A stretch of DNA of 64,000 nucleotides from JABFRJ01 sp963847145 (GCA_963847145.1 CAWJYN010000006.1:72579-136578), one strand, 5' to 3'; shown: positions 52,634 to 61,946, numbered from the stretch's first letter. Notes: a model not told the origin generated them from the letters alone. Program-made: numbers and translations.

Positions 52634-52996
52634 ATGTTTTCAATGACTTAAGAGAAAATCTCCGCAGCCTTAAAATAATCAGTGCCTCATCGCTGCCTCA
52701 CAAACTGATCCTGTGATCGGCAAAGCACCGTATTTCGGGCTCTAATGCTCCATCCCATCAAACTGCGCGCCACTCGGTACCCGGAAACGCGAGGTGCCTC
52801 GAGGGCCCTGCTATAACGTTTTTGAGGCACTGCGTGAGGCACAGGCGGGGAGTCAGTAAACGCTGTCTATTTTAGAATGCGTTCTGCTGGCTATGCCTTC
52901 GTGCGTTCAACCCGTTCGCTGGGAATTATGCACTTTACATAGTGTGAAGCTGGTGTGCTAGGCTGTCGAAGTAACGCGGTTCGCGTGAGGCATGCC
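52634..52996. other. tRNA-proximal region with repeated TGCCTC/GAGGCA motifs
   Basis: No gene seen in about 360 bases. An imperfect inverted pair is at 52682-52700 (GTGCCTCATCGCTGCCTCA) and 52823-52842 (TGAGGCACTGCGTGAGGCAC), with a further GAGGTGCCTC near 52785. Multiple short repeats beside a tRNA are what integrase arm sites look like, but no integrase gene is in the window. Confidence 0.5.
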
Positions 52997-53458
52997 GTGA
53001 CAGAGACAGATCTGACAGCTTACCTTCGTAAGCACTACCCGCAGGAGAACGAGGCCTGCGAGTGGAAGGAATTCAGGAACTTAAAGAACAGGTGGAACAG
53101 CCGGAAGCGCGATGACGTAGAGAGCTACATCTCTGCCATTGCCAACATCAACGGCGGCCACCTCGTGCCAGGCGTCAAGGACAAGACGCTCGAAGTCGTT
53201 GGGATTGAGATCTTCGGCGACTACGCTCCCGACAACGCCCGCCAGCGTCTTGCTGGACGCTGCTCTCATCTTGATGTGAACGGGCTGAAAATCGAAGCTT
53301 TCGTGTCCTCGGATACCCGCAAGACTGTTTGGGTCATCCACATCCCGAAACACAAACCGCGACTACCAGTGAATGCGCATGGGATGCCCTGGCAGCGGAT
53401 AGATGATTTCGCTCTGTCAACGCCGGAGCAATTTTGTAGCGGCGGCCCGGAGCAATAG
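52997..53458 (+). CDS. AlbA_2/Schlafen-type DNA-binding domain protein, probably truncated
   Basis: 153 residues from GTG 52997 (VTETDLTAYLRKHYPQENE); a longer start at 52955 is possible. The pattern EACEWKEFRNLKN, YISAIANINGGHLVPGVKD, GIEIFGDY, VWVIHIPKHKPRLPV is the AlbA_2 (divergent AAA_4/Schlafen) fold found at the N terminus of transcriptional regulators and some defence proteins. Family members are usually 400-550 residues with a C-terminal winged helix. This one stops shortly after the domain (STPEQFCSGGPEQ) and may be a remnant. It is followed by a strong palindromic terminator. Confidence 0.65.
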   Translation: MTETDLTAYLRKHYPQENEACEWKEFRNLKNRWNSRKRDDVESYISAIANINGGHLVPGVKDKTLEVVGIEIFGDYAPDNARQRLAGRCSHLDVNGLKIEAFVSSDTRKTVWVIHIPKHKPRLPVNAHGMPWQRIDDFALSTPEQFCSGGPEQ

Positions 53459-53470
53459 TGCATCACTGTT

Positions 53471-53526
53471 GAACGCAAGAAGGCCCCCGCGCGCGGGGGC
53501 CTTCTTGCGTTCGCGCCTCTTTTTTT
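53471..53526 (+). terminator. Strong intrinsic terminator, perfect 42-base palindrome
   Basis: 53471-53512 is a perfect palindrome with 21-base arms (GAACGCAAGAAGGCCCCCGC core), followed by a seven-T run ending near 53526. It ends transcription of the AlbA_2-type gene and overlaps the stop region of the convergent small gene. Confidence 0.85.
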
Positions 53527-53735
53527 CAGCGCTGCTCGTCGGGTTGTAGCGTGCGCGCGACACCAGGTGCCTGGGTGTTGGTGATGATCCGCGCGGCGAC
53601 GGCCATTGTCGCAAGCGCGCAGCAGTCATCGGCCGAAAGTGGCGGCTCTCGGAAGCGCGGGATCGGTGGCGGTTGCAAAGACAGGTCGAAGTCGTTGTCG
53701 GACCAGCGATCATAGGTGCGGTGCTCATCTGTCAT
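53526..53735 (-). CDS. Small hypothetical protein
   Basis: 69 residues from ATG 53735 (MTDEHRTYDRWSDNDFDLSL). Acidic N terminus, a Pro-rich middle (QPPPIPRFREPPL) and a helical end (DDCCALATMAVAARIITNT) with two adjacent cysteines. No family recognised. The open frame upstream to 53921 has no start with a ribosome-binding site. It converges on the terminator at 53471-53526. Coding status is plausible but not proven. Confidence 0.4.
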   Translation of the reverse strand: MTDEHRTYDRWSDNDFDLSLQPPPIPRFREPPLSADDCCALATMAVAARIITNTQAPGVARTLQPDEQR

Positions 53736-54104
53736 GGTCTGGGGCTCCCAAGTTGCGACCCCCGCCCATGGCACGCCGGCCTCAGCGACAGAGGTCAACC
53801 AAAAGCGCGCAAGTGAGCGTGTTTTGGTTGGCCGACAAGCGCGGCGTGCCATCAGGGATAAGTTTCCATCTGCTTCGCACACCTTGATCGATGAAACGGG
53901 TATGGTGCAAGCGGCCGGCAAAGAGGTCGTCTACGCCTTGGTGTTACGAACCCGAGGATAAGTTTGATCCCGAAGCCTCTGGCGCACTTAGGATTGTCGC
54001 CACGGTGGGGCGGTCTTGCCAAGGATCGCTGCGCCCGGAGCACGTAGGAGAGAGTACAGTTCGCTGAGGCATCACGCCGGCCGCCCTTTTTCAAGGAGTG
54101 CGTG
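53736..54104. other. Region upstream of the IS110-family transposase
   Basis: About 370 bases without a convincing gene. The last 100-170 bases must include the left end of the IS110-family element and may encode a bridge RNA. A GC-rich stretch (GGCCGCCCTTTTTCAAGGAG) precedes the transposase start. Exact element ends could not be fixed by eye. Confidence 0.4.
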
Positions 54105-55330
54105 ATGAAGACAATGCAGAGACGATGTGCAGGTTTGGACGTGCATCAGAAGGAGATCGTGGCTTGCCGGCGGATCGTGCGCGGCAAGCGTGTCGAGCAG
54201 GAGGTGCGGCGGTTTATAACGACGACGTCCGGTTTGTTCGCGCTTGCCGATTGGCTTGAAGAGGGGAAGGTCACCCACGTTGCGATGGAAGCGACCGGCG
54301 TCTACTGGAAGCCGGTTTGGCATATCCTGGAGGGGCGTTTTGCGCTGATCCTTGCCAACGCCGCCCACATTCGCAATGTGCCCGGCCGCAAGAGCGACAC
54401 GAACGATGCGACGTGGATTTCCGATCTTTTAGCGCACGGTCTGATCCGCGCCAGTTTCGTGCCGCCGCAGCCTATCCAGGATCTTCGAGACCTCACCCGG
54501 ACGCGGACGGAACTGACGCGTGAGGCCGCACGCCACACCCAACGCATCCAGGCGGTCCTGGAAGAAGCCAATATTAAGCTGGCGTCGGTGATCACCGATA
54601 TTTTAGGCATGAGCGGCCGCCGCATCCTCAACGCGATCGTGGCCGGTGAAGGTGATGCGACGCGTCTCGCAGACCTCGGCAGTTCGCGGTTGGCTGCCCC
54701 GCGCGATGCTCTGATCGCGGCACTGACGGGGCGCATCCGTGACCATCATCGGTTCCTGATCGGCCAGCACCTGGCCACCATTGAACAGATCGAGGCGACG
54801 ATTGCCCAGTTTGATGCGCGGCTGGAGGCCGCGCTTGGCCCCTTTCGGTGCGCCGTCGAGCGATTGACGGACATTCCCGGCATCGGGCGGAAGGCGGCTG
54901 AAATCATCATCGCAGAGATCGGTGTCGACATGACACAGTTTCCAAGTGCCGATCATCTCGTCTCGTGGGCGGGATTGTGCCCGCGTTTGGATGAAAGCGC
55001 GGGCAAACGACGCTCGACGCGAATCGCAAGGGGGCGCCGTGGCTCAAGCCAGTCCTTGTGCAGGCGGCGATGGCGGCGGGCCGCAAGAAAAACTCGAGTT
55101 TCAAAAGCCGCTATCTGAGCCTCAAGAGCCGTCGCGGTCCGAAGAAAGCGGCGATAGCGGTGGCCGCGGCGCTCCTGCGCGTCGTCTACCACATGCTCAA
55201 AGACGGCACCTTCTACCAGGACCTCGGAGCCGACTACAGACGCCCACACAATCCCACCCGGGCGACAGGCAACCTCGCCAATCGCATCCGCGCCCTCGGC
55301 TTCGAAGTCGACATCCGGAAAGCAGCGTGA
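54105..55330 (+). pseudogene. IS110-family transposase, frameshifted
   Basis: Starts at ATG 54105 with AAGGAG. The N-terminal RuvC-like DEDD domain is visible: CAGLDVHQKEIVACRR, MEATGVYWKPVWH, VPGRKSDTNDATWISDLLA. A coiled region follows, with the helix-hairpin LTDIPGIGRKAAEIIIAEIG. After STRIAR a one-base deletion at about 55032 breaks the frame. Restoring a base gives RIAKGAPWLKPVLVQAAMA and the Tnp_20 domain with the catalytic Ser region (NSSFKSRYLSLKSRRGPKK) to the stop at 55330. Full-length product would be about 408 residues, normal for the family. IS110 enzymes recombine DNA guided by a bridge RNA; this copy is probably inactive unless the deletion is an error. Confidence 0.88.
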
Positions 55331-55757
55331 TCAAGTCAAGTTTCAGGAGAGGCGCAACTTGAGTGGCCCTGACCTGCAAGAGCACGCGCTCGTGGCGTTC
55401 GCACACGCCTGTGCCCTGAGCCGTCATCGGGCGTCGCCACGCACCTGAGCCTGTATCGAAATTATCTGTGCGCCATAATCGCGTGTGGGGCGGTTGTCAG
55501 CGTGCACCTGGACGTCATCGATAAGATCGGGACCCAGCACGCTCACAGTTGCCAATCCCGACAGCAAAGCTTGATCCGGCTTTTCGCTCGACAAGTACGA
55601 CCGTTCATTGAGGTGCCGCCTCTATCGACAGCAGGGTTGTGGTCGTTATGGTTTTGCGATGTGCTGCATCGGCGCTGCGGCCTCCCATCTCCCGGAGATC
55701 GGCAAGCCACGCCAGCGTAAACATACGGGTGATTAACAGCTTGGGGTTGAGCAAGAC
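55331..55757. other. Intergenic region between the IS110 element and the hipBA promoter
   Basis: About 430 bases with no convincing gene. The first 100-150 should contain the right end of the IS110 element. It includes GC-rich potential stems (CACGCGCTCGTGGCG around 55383-55400). No clear repeats of the upstream side were found. Confidence 0.4.
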
Positions 55758-55785
55758 TTGCTATTCTGACGGGACAATATATAAT
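55758..55785 (+). promoter_or_regulatory. Sigma-70-type promoter of hipBA
   Basis: A -35 box TTGCTA (55758-55763), a 16-base spacer and a perfect -10 box TATAAT (55780-55785). The region is AT-rich, unlike the rest of the window. GACAATAT occurs at the -10 box and again just before the start codon (about 55814), a possible HipB autoregulation site. Confidence 0.6.
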
Positions 55786-55822
55786 CTAAAAACTGCAATA
55801 TTTAGCCTATAGAGACAATATT

Positions 55823-57478
55823 TTGACCCTATCGATCAAGTCGTCAAGTGAGGTTTTGCAGGATGTCAGCGACCGCTTCAAGCGGCGCAGGCTGGCCCTC
55901 AACTTGACCCAAGCTGGCCTCGCGAAGCGGTCCGGCGTGGCCCTCGGTTCCCTCAAGCGATTCGAGAGGATGGGGCTTATCTCCTTCGAGTCACTGCTCA
56001 GGCTGGCGTTGGTGCTCGACTGCCTCCGCGACTTCGACGGACTGGCCGCCGAAGATGCGCAATCACTGAGCGGCCGGCCGCTCGACGAGGTTCTGGCCAG
56101 GAGCCGTACTGCGCAAGAAAGGCCGGATAGCGTGACGCATCGGCCGGTCAGTCTTCTTAACGTCTTTCTCGACGGGCGGCAGCGCCGCAAGGTCGGCCGT
56201 CTGGCCGCGCAGAACCGGCGCATTCTGTTCGAGTACGATCCGGCTTTCCTGGCGACGGGCCTGCAGATCTCACCATTCCGAATGCCGACGCGCTCAGGTG
56301 TGATGATCGATGACAGTCACGTCTTCGACGGTCTGTTCGGCGTGTTCAACGACAGCCTGCCCGATGGCTGGGGGCGGCTTCTGCTGGACCGCGCCGTCGA
56401 ACGCCTCGGGATTGCGCGCCAGGAGCTGACGCCGCTCGATCGTCTGGCGCATGTCGGAAAACATGGCATGGGCGCGCTCAGCTATGAGCCGGACCTGAGC
56501 AACAGTGACCGTGCGCCTGTCATGATGGCACTGGACGCGATCGCCCGCGACGCAGCAACCGTCCTCAACGGCGAGGAGGGAGCGGTCATCGAGAAACTTC
56601 TGAAGTTCAACGGCGCTTCCGCCGGTGCCCGACCCAAGGTCGTGGCGCAGGTCAGCGACGACAAAAAGCGGATCATGCACGGTCCGGCGACCTTGCCCGA
56701 TGGCTATGCGCACTGGATGATCAAGTTCCCGTCCGCTCAGGATGACGCGGCGGTCGGAGCCACCGAGTACGCTTATAGCCTGATGGCACGTGCGGCGGGT
56801 GTCGCCATGCCGGAGACCCATCTCTTCACGGCCAAGAAGAAGCGGTTTTTCGGCGTCACACGGTTTGATCGTGACGGCGACCGCCGCATCCACATGCACA
56901 GCCTGGCTGGATTGCTGCACGCCGATCATCGCATAGCGTCGCTCGACTATGATGCACTGTTGAAGGCAACGCAGATCCTCACCAAAGACGTAACCGAGGT
57001 CGCGCACGCGTTCCGTCTCGCGTGCTTCAATGTTCTCGCCCACAACCGGGATGACCACGCAAAAAACGTCTCGTTCCTGCTCGATGATGCAAGCGGGCAG
57101 TGGACGCTTGCGCCTGCCTATGACTTGACCTTCTCATCCGGCCCGGGCGGCGAGCAGAGCATGACGGTCATGGGTGAAGGAAAATCACCCGGCGTGGGGC
57201 ATTTGACCGCACTCGCCAAGAAGCACGGCTTGAGAAATGGCGCGGCCATCCTCGCCGAGGTTCAGGCGGCTGTTGCGGACTGGTCGCGGTACGCCGAGGC
57301 TGCGAAGCTTTCGAAGAATGCCGTGACGTTAATCGCGGATCGCATCGCGCCTCCGGCAGCGACAGTCGCGAAATCGAAGCCCAAGTCCAAACCCACAGCA
57401 ATCGCAAAGGCTGCCGCTGCCGCGAAGTCGCCTGTTGCGCGTCGAGCGAAGCCGCTGAAAGGTAGCCGTTCAAGCTGA
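55823..57478 (+). CDS. hipA: HipBA toxin-antitoxin, antitoxin and toxin fused into one frame by an indel
   Basis: 551 residues from TTG 55823. Residues 1-95 are a HipB-like HTH antitoxin (RRRLALNLTQAGLAKRSGVA, ALGSLKRFERMG). From about residue 104 it is a HipA kinase: SLLNVFLDGRQRRKVGRLA, FGVFNDSLPDGWGRLLLDR, KVVAQVSDDKKR, HWMIKFPSAQ, ARAAGVAMPETHLF, FFGVTRFDRDGDRRIHMHSL, the catalytic FNVLAHNRDDHAKNVSFL and metal site LAPAYDLTFS. The +1 frame at 56113-56135 encodes LRKKGRIA and a stop whose TGA overlaps GTG 56132. The native layout was therefore probably hipB and hipA (56132-57478, 448 residues) with a GTGA overlap. HipA phosphorylates an essential target such as a tRNA synthetase; HipB neutralises and represses. 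Confidence 0.88.
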   Translation: MTLSIKSSSEVLQDVSDRFKRRRLALNLTQAGLAKRSGVALGSLKRFERMGLISFESLLRLALVLDCLRDFDGLAAEDAQSLSGRPLDEVLARSRTAQERPDSVTHRPVSLLNVFLDGRQRRKVGRLAAQNRRILFEYDPAFLATGLQISPFRMPTRSGVMIDDSHVFDGLFGVFNDSLPDGWGRLLLDRAVERLGIARQELTPLDRLAHVGKHGMGALSYEPDLSNSDRAPVMMALDAIARDAATVLNGEEGAVIEKLLKFNGASAGARPKVVAQVSDDKKRIMHGPATLPDGYAHWMIKFPSAQDDAAVGATEYAYSLMARAAGVAMPETHLFTAKKKRFFGVTRFDRDGDRRIHMHSLAGLLHADHRIASLDYDALLKATQILTKDVTEVAHAFRLACFNVLAHNRDDHAKNVSFLLDDASGQWTLAPAYDLTFSSGPGGEQSMTVMGEGKSPGVGHLTALAKKHGLRNGAAILAEVQAAVADWSRYAEAAKLSKNAVTLIADRIAPPAATVAKSKPKSKPTAIAKAAAAAKSPVARRAKPLKGSRSS

Positions 57479-57594
57479 ACTGCGCGCCATGGTGCGGCCT
57501 GCCGACACCGGCACAGGCACGAGCTCTGACGAAACGGCCACCAGAATCAGAAACTTGCACGACCCCGCCCAACCAACGTGCCGTGCTGGCTCCT

Positions 57595-58625
57595 TTACAT
57601 CGATGTTGCTTGCGCAGGTCCTCTGTGGCGGGGGCCGCTCGGTCGGGTTGAGACGCAAGGAGATCTGTCAGACCCCGCGCGATTACAGCGCCATCCCTGC
57701 CGCCCGGCCAGCCAGAAGATCTTGCCAGCGGTGGCGGCGTGTCCGCTCGCTGGTTTAAACGTAGCCCAGCGGCGTGCGCATGCGCCGGATTGGTACTTGG
57801 CGAGTTGGCCGACCACTTATCCCACAACGCCAGACCATCAGAGCCGCCGCCGGTCTCGGCGTGCAGCGCAAGGCCGACCACAATCCAGGTCGCATAATCG
57901 TCGGCGGCAATCGCGCACAGTGGGGCGATCAGGCGTTCCAGACCACTGGATTGGGGCCCACCAGTCAATCGACCAGCGCCCGGTGTGCCGATTTCCCTGC
58001 GCAGCGCGGGGCGCGACGGCGTTGGCGCACAGACTGGTTCTGGAAGCGGCGGGAACGCTGCCAGTAACGCTGACCGGCCGACGGCACTCATCGTGCCACC
58101 GGCGATGCGGACGCGGAACGGCTCCCGCTTGAGATGCCAGAAACCCGGCACGCGGTACACACGCGCGATGCCACTCGCCCGCGGATCGGCACCGAAGTCG
58201 GCCACCAGTCGCGCATGGAGATCCCGCTGCTCTGTGCGTGATAGGGCATCGTCACCCCCGAGAAGCCACCAGGCCTGGAATTTGCCTGGTGACGTCTCGA
58301 TGACGAGCGTCGGCAGTACCGGCGCGTGCGTTGGCATCCCCCAATCGAAATCGCCAACCAGCGCCGTGATGCGTGTGATGTTGGCGGTGCGGCGGCCGTG
58401 GCCGTCGCACAGATTGCTGCTGAGATAAACACCGGCACCAGCGCTCGGTTCGTTTAAGCGCCGCAGCACCGGCTCGACCGCTGCGAGTGACCCGTGCAAC
58501 ACGCGCGTCAGCCGGCGGTCACAGCGTGCACGGCCATCTGGCCGCCGGGCATCGTCGAACGTCTGCCAAGTTCGCTGTTCGGGGGGCACAATGCGCAGAA
58601 AGGTTGCGAGATCGTCGCGGGTCAT
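57595..58625 (-). CDS. Plasmid-type DNA primase/replication protein (RepB-like primase + PriCT), frameshifted
   Basis: Starts at ATG 58625 (MTRDDLATFLRIVPPEQRTW). The N-terminal RepB/DUF-type primase domain shows YLSSNLCDGHGRRTANIT, LVGDFDWGMP, LVIETSPGKFQAWWLL (core SPGKFQAWW), RVYRVPGFWHLKRE. The PriCT domain follows (DYATWIVVGLALHAETGGG, LALWDKWSANS). Then one base is missing near 57812. The correct continuation AKYQSGACARRWATFKP and AGKIFWLAGRQGWR lies in another frame ending at 57595. The uncorrected frame would run to 57168 over the end of hipA. The true C terminus is unclear. It lies downstream of parB in a plasmid/ICE-like module. Confidence 0.7.
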
Positions 58626-58779
58626 GATCAGTTCCTGAAGTTCAAAATTCTGGACGCCAAACCGTCGGCAATTGAGTGAAGGGCGGTGCTGCTCGGATCG
58701 AGCCAACGGCGTGTCCAAGTTCAGGCACACCGCGACCAGGATGAGATCATCGTCCGACCCTGGCCGCGCCGTCAGTGCA

Positions 58780-60522
58780 TCAGGCCCCCTGTCGTGGCCG
58801 TGATGTCAGCGGCCGGTCGGAATAGGCCGATGCAGGAAATGACATCCACTTTGGCGTCCACGGATTAGCTGCTGGTCGGCGCGCGAGCGCAGTGCGGATG
58901 CGCGCTCTTGTCTCTTTGGCCGTCGCCGACAGTGCTGGTCGCGGGCTTTCAGGAGCAATCTCAGCTAGCAGCGCAATTGATACGGCCCGATCGCGGATCA
59001 ACCCGAAAAATGCGTCGTCAGGTGCCCAGGTGCTGGCAACCGCGGTGTTCAGCGTGCTGCCCGCCTCGTCGACAAGGCTTGTGCCGATTGCCAAAGTCTC
59101 TGCCGCCAACACAGCAAGGATGCCGTTGACTTGTGCGGCGTCGCATTCCAGCAGCTTGGCGAAGATGCGCGGTGTTTCGGCATTCCGTGATGTGGGTCGC
59201 TGGACGAGGGTTTGATCGGTGCCGTCGTAGCCCAGAGCTTCGAGGGCTGCCGTGCGCGCGGTGTCGAATACGGACCTGGCCGGGAGTTCTTGCAGCGCGC
59301 CGGCGATGTCGCCGGTGGCTGGTGTCATCGGCTCGGCTTTTGCCGTCAGATGCTGGGCACCACCGATCAATTGCGCCAGCAGCAGCCGAAGGGCGATCTC
59401 TGGCTTGGTCAATAGAGCGGTGCGGACCGCGACCAATCGTACGGTGTCGATATAGTTGGAGAGCGGGCCGCTGAGTTCTGGCCGGCCAGATGCCGGAGGC
59501 TCAGATGTCTCGGTATCGACAGCGGCGTTGCCGATTTGGTCCGCGCCGCCTTGAGCCGTCGCACGCAGAGCCTGCGCTCGCGGCAGCATTCCCTTATGCT
59601 GCTCAACGCGGCCGTCAGCCCGCAGCTCAATGACATAATGACCTCCCTTGCGCTTCGAGACCGCCAGATACTGCCAGTGTTCAAAGCGCTCATGCGGGCC
59701 GATCACTTTGACGTTGGCCCACCCGGCCTCGACCGTGCGCGACCGCAACGCCTCGACGGCTTGGGTCTGATGCTGCCAGAACTTTTCGGAGTCGGCGAAG
59801 TAGGCTTGTTCAGCGAACAAGTCCGTCTTGATTGCGCCGGAGTAGTCTTCAAGTGGGAACAGGGCAACGTCGATGCTGATCTCTTCGCCGCCTAAGATCC
59901 AGGCTCTAAGCTTGTAGTGCGGCGGCGCATTCTTGCTCGGATCGTTGAGCAACGCCAAATATTCGGCCTGCTGTTTGCGTGTGGCGAGCGTCAGGGTCTG
60001 GAGCGTGCTGGCATCGATCCGCCCATCACGATAGGCGCGTTGAACCGGCGGGATCAGCCGCGCAATCGCCAGGCGCTTCCTCACGGTGGCAAGCGGAACC
60101 CCGAATTCTGCAGCGACCTGTTCTTCGCTGCGGCCAGCTTTCAGCAGCGCACAGAACGCCTGGTATTCGTCGAGTTCGTCCATCGGTGCGCGTTCGATGT
60201 TCTCGGTCAGCGAGAGGGCGATGGCGTCTGCATCATCGGCACCAGCGACGACCAGACAGGAGACGGGATCAATTGGAAAAGCCATCCCGGTGCCGGACTT
60301 GGCCAACGCCTGCAACGCTCGCAAGCGCCGCTGACCGGCCATCACCTCGAAGGTCCCGTCAGCGGCAGGACGCACGACAAGTGATTGCAGCAATCCGGTC
60401 GTGGCGATGGCATGCGCTAGGCTGGCGACGTGCTTGTTGGCATGCTTGCGCACATTCAGCGACGAGACAATCAGCCGGTCGAGCGGCACGAGCGCGGTCG
60501 CATGCGTGGTGGTCATAGTCAT
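58780..60522 (-). CDS. ParB/RepB/Spo0J family partition protein, plasmid type
   Basis: 580 residues with AAGGA upstream of ATG 60522. The N-terminal ParB/Srx domain: VPLDRLIVSSLNVRKHANKH, LLQSLVVRPAADGTFEVMAGQRRLRAL (core VMAGQRRLRAL), LSLTENIERAPMDELDEYQAF. An HTH follows (RSEEQVAAEFGVPLATVRKR). The long C-terminal region, conserved in Rhizobiales plasmid ParB proteins, ends with NPWTPKWMSFPASAYSDRPL. It lacks a ParA partner in the window. In such modules the protein may bind parS-like or regulatory sites of a plasmid or integrative element. It sits between the primase and ArdC-like genes on the same strand. Confidence 0.9.
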   Translation of the reverse strand: MTMTTTHATALVPLDRLIVSSLNVRKHANKHVASLAHAIATTGLLQSLVVRPAADGTFEVMAGQRRLRALQALAKSGTGMAFPIDPVSCLVVAGADDADAIALSLTENIERAPMDELDEYQAFCALLKAGRSEEQVAAEFGVPLATVRKRLAIARLIPPVQRAYRDGRIDASTLQTLTLATRKQQAEYLALLNDPSKNAPPHYKLRAWILGGEEISIDVALFPLEDYSGAIKTDLFAEQAYFADSEKFWQHQTQAVEALRSRTVEAGWANVKVIGPHERFEHWQYLAVSKRKGGHYVIELRADGRVEQHKGMLPRAQALRATAQGGADQIGNAAVDTETSEPPASGRPELSGPLSNYIDTVRLVAVRTALLTKPEIALRLLLAQLIGGAQHLTAKAEPMTPATGDIAGALQELPARSVFDTARTAALEALGYDGTDQTLVQRPTSRNAETPRIFAKLLECDAAQVNGILAVLAAETLAIGTSLVDEAGSTLNTAVASTWAPDDAFFGLIRDRAVSIALLAEIAPESPRPALSATAKETRARIRTALARRPAANPWTPKWMSFPASAYSDRPLTSRPRQGA

Positions 60523-60707
60523 AGGGTGGTCCTTGTTGGTGACGAAGGGTCAAAGGGATGGTTTCAGGCATACGAAAGCGGTCAGCCGGCCGATTGGCTC
60601 GCTGAGGTCCGCAAACAAACGTGCTGTGTCCGCGCTAGTCAGCCGGGCTCGCGCCACGACCAGACGGTGGTGGCTGTCACGGGCTCGCTGCGGTCTTCGA
60701 GGCTGCG

Positions 60708-61925
60708 TCAGCACCGCGCGATCCTGAGCGCCTGGCGGTTACCGTCCTCAGACGTGCGGAGGTGTGCTTCGAAATGGCCGATGATCGCGCTACGCCAACA
60801 GATGTATCCGTTGGGGGCCATGCCGAGGTGCTCGACTGCCGTGCAGCCACCCACTACGGTAGCCTGTCTCGACACGAGCCCAGAGTGCGACGAATGCACG
60901 GCGTCGTTGCACAATGAGGTGGCCGTTGACGGCCTGCTGGACAAGCCGGAGATCGAATGGGACGAGGTTGTCGCTTTCGTTGGTTCAGCGCAGGATGCCG
61001 AGAGCTCGGTCGATATCGGTGATGTTGCAGGGCATGACGTGTCCACAGGGTTACTCAGAGACAACAGAAAGTTTGCGGCTTTCGATGCCGCGGCAGCCGC
61101 CGTGAAGATCGCACGCGCGTCGCTGCGCAAAAGCTTCATATAGTGCGCGATGTAGTGTGCGTGATCGGCGCGCGGCTCGGAGGCGAGCCCGAGTTCGGCG
61201 CAGATGAACGCTGCGGTCAGTTCGGCGATAATCTCTTCGGCCGCGTGCGCATGCGTGCCAAAGCGATTGGCAAGCTGGCGGTCGAGCCGGTGGCGCGCGC
61301 CCGACCAATGACCGAGTTCATGAGCCAGTACACTCATGTAGCCAAGATCACGATCCATCGTCGGTGTGCCGACGAACGATTGCTCCTCCGGCATCGTGAT
61401 TGTGTCAGCCACCAGCGCATAGAATGCTTGATGCCCTCCATGTACAATTTTTGCTCCGGTTCCGGCGACGAAACGCGCGAACGCTGCTGAGCGCTGCACT
61501 GGACCATGGTCGACAGGCTCGGATGCGGCTGCCTCGAACCCATCGACCTGGGCCGCATTAAAAACTGAGAACGTGCGCGCCACCCGCCGCTTGCCATCGT
61601 CGTTGTCAGCATGCGGCTCAACGTCGAACTGCTTGTAGAACACGATCTGCGTGGCCTTCTCGCCCTTTCGCACCTGCGCGCCGGTCGCTGCCCATTGCTG
61701 GTAGCTGGCCCACAGACCGGTTGGGTAGTGTTGAACATCAGCTGCGATCCAGAGCATCAGAATATTGATGCCGCGATAAGCGCTGTTGGTGGTCGCGTTC
61801 TTGGGGATATGCAGTGCGCTGCCCGCCGGCCGGTGCCACGGCATGACAGGCTCACCGGGATTATCTGCGATCTGTTTCAGGATCGTTGCGGTGATGCGAT
61901 CATGGATGGATAGTTTCTCTGACAT
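60708..61925 (-). CDS. ArdC-like antirestriction/zincin metallopeptidase domain protein
   Basis: 405 residues from ATG 61925 (MSEKLSIHDRITATILKQI) with GAGG upstream. The N-terminal ssDNA-binding domain (DUF1738/ArcC-N type): PWHRPAGSALHIPKNATTNSAYRGINILML (core RGINILML), GLWASYQQWAATGAQVRKGE. The C-terminal zincin domain has HELGHW with downstream AEEIIAELTAAF. Such proteins protect conjugating single-stranded DNA from host nucleases. After about residue 305 (KAANFLLSLSNPV) the sequence is Ser/Thr-rich and unlike the family, which normally ends there. The last 100 residues may come from a frameshift or lost stop. Part of the island's plasmid-like module. Confidence 0.85.
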   Translation of the reverse strand: MSEKLSIHDRITATILKQIADNPGEPVMPWHRPAGSALHIPKNATTNSAYRGINILMLWIAADVQHYPTGLWASYQQWAATGAQVRKGEKATQIVFYKQFDVEPHADNDDGKRRVARTFSVFNAAQVDGFEAAASEPVDHGPVQRSAAFARFVAGTGAKIVHGGHQAFYALVADTITMPEEQSFVGTPTMDRDLGYMSVLAHELGHWSGARHRLDRQLANRFGTHAHAAEEIIAELTAAFICAELGLASEPRADHAHYIAHYMKLLRSDARAIFTAAAAASKAANFLLSLSNPVDTSCPATSPISTELSASCAEPTKATTSSHSISGLSSRPSTATSLCNDAVHSSHSGLVSRQATVVGGCTAVEHLGMAPNGYICWRSAIIGHFEAHLRTSEDGNRQALRIARC

Positions 61926-61946
61926 GGGGTCGTCCTCGAGTGCCAA

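Noticed and set aside
60430..61143. 237-codon plus-strand frame opposite the ardC-like gene
   Set aside because: It is antisense to ParB and ArdC coding sequence. The composition fits a complement of coding DNA. Kept in mind only because the ArdC C terminus is odd.
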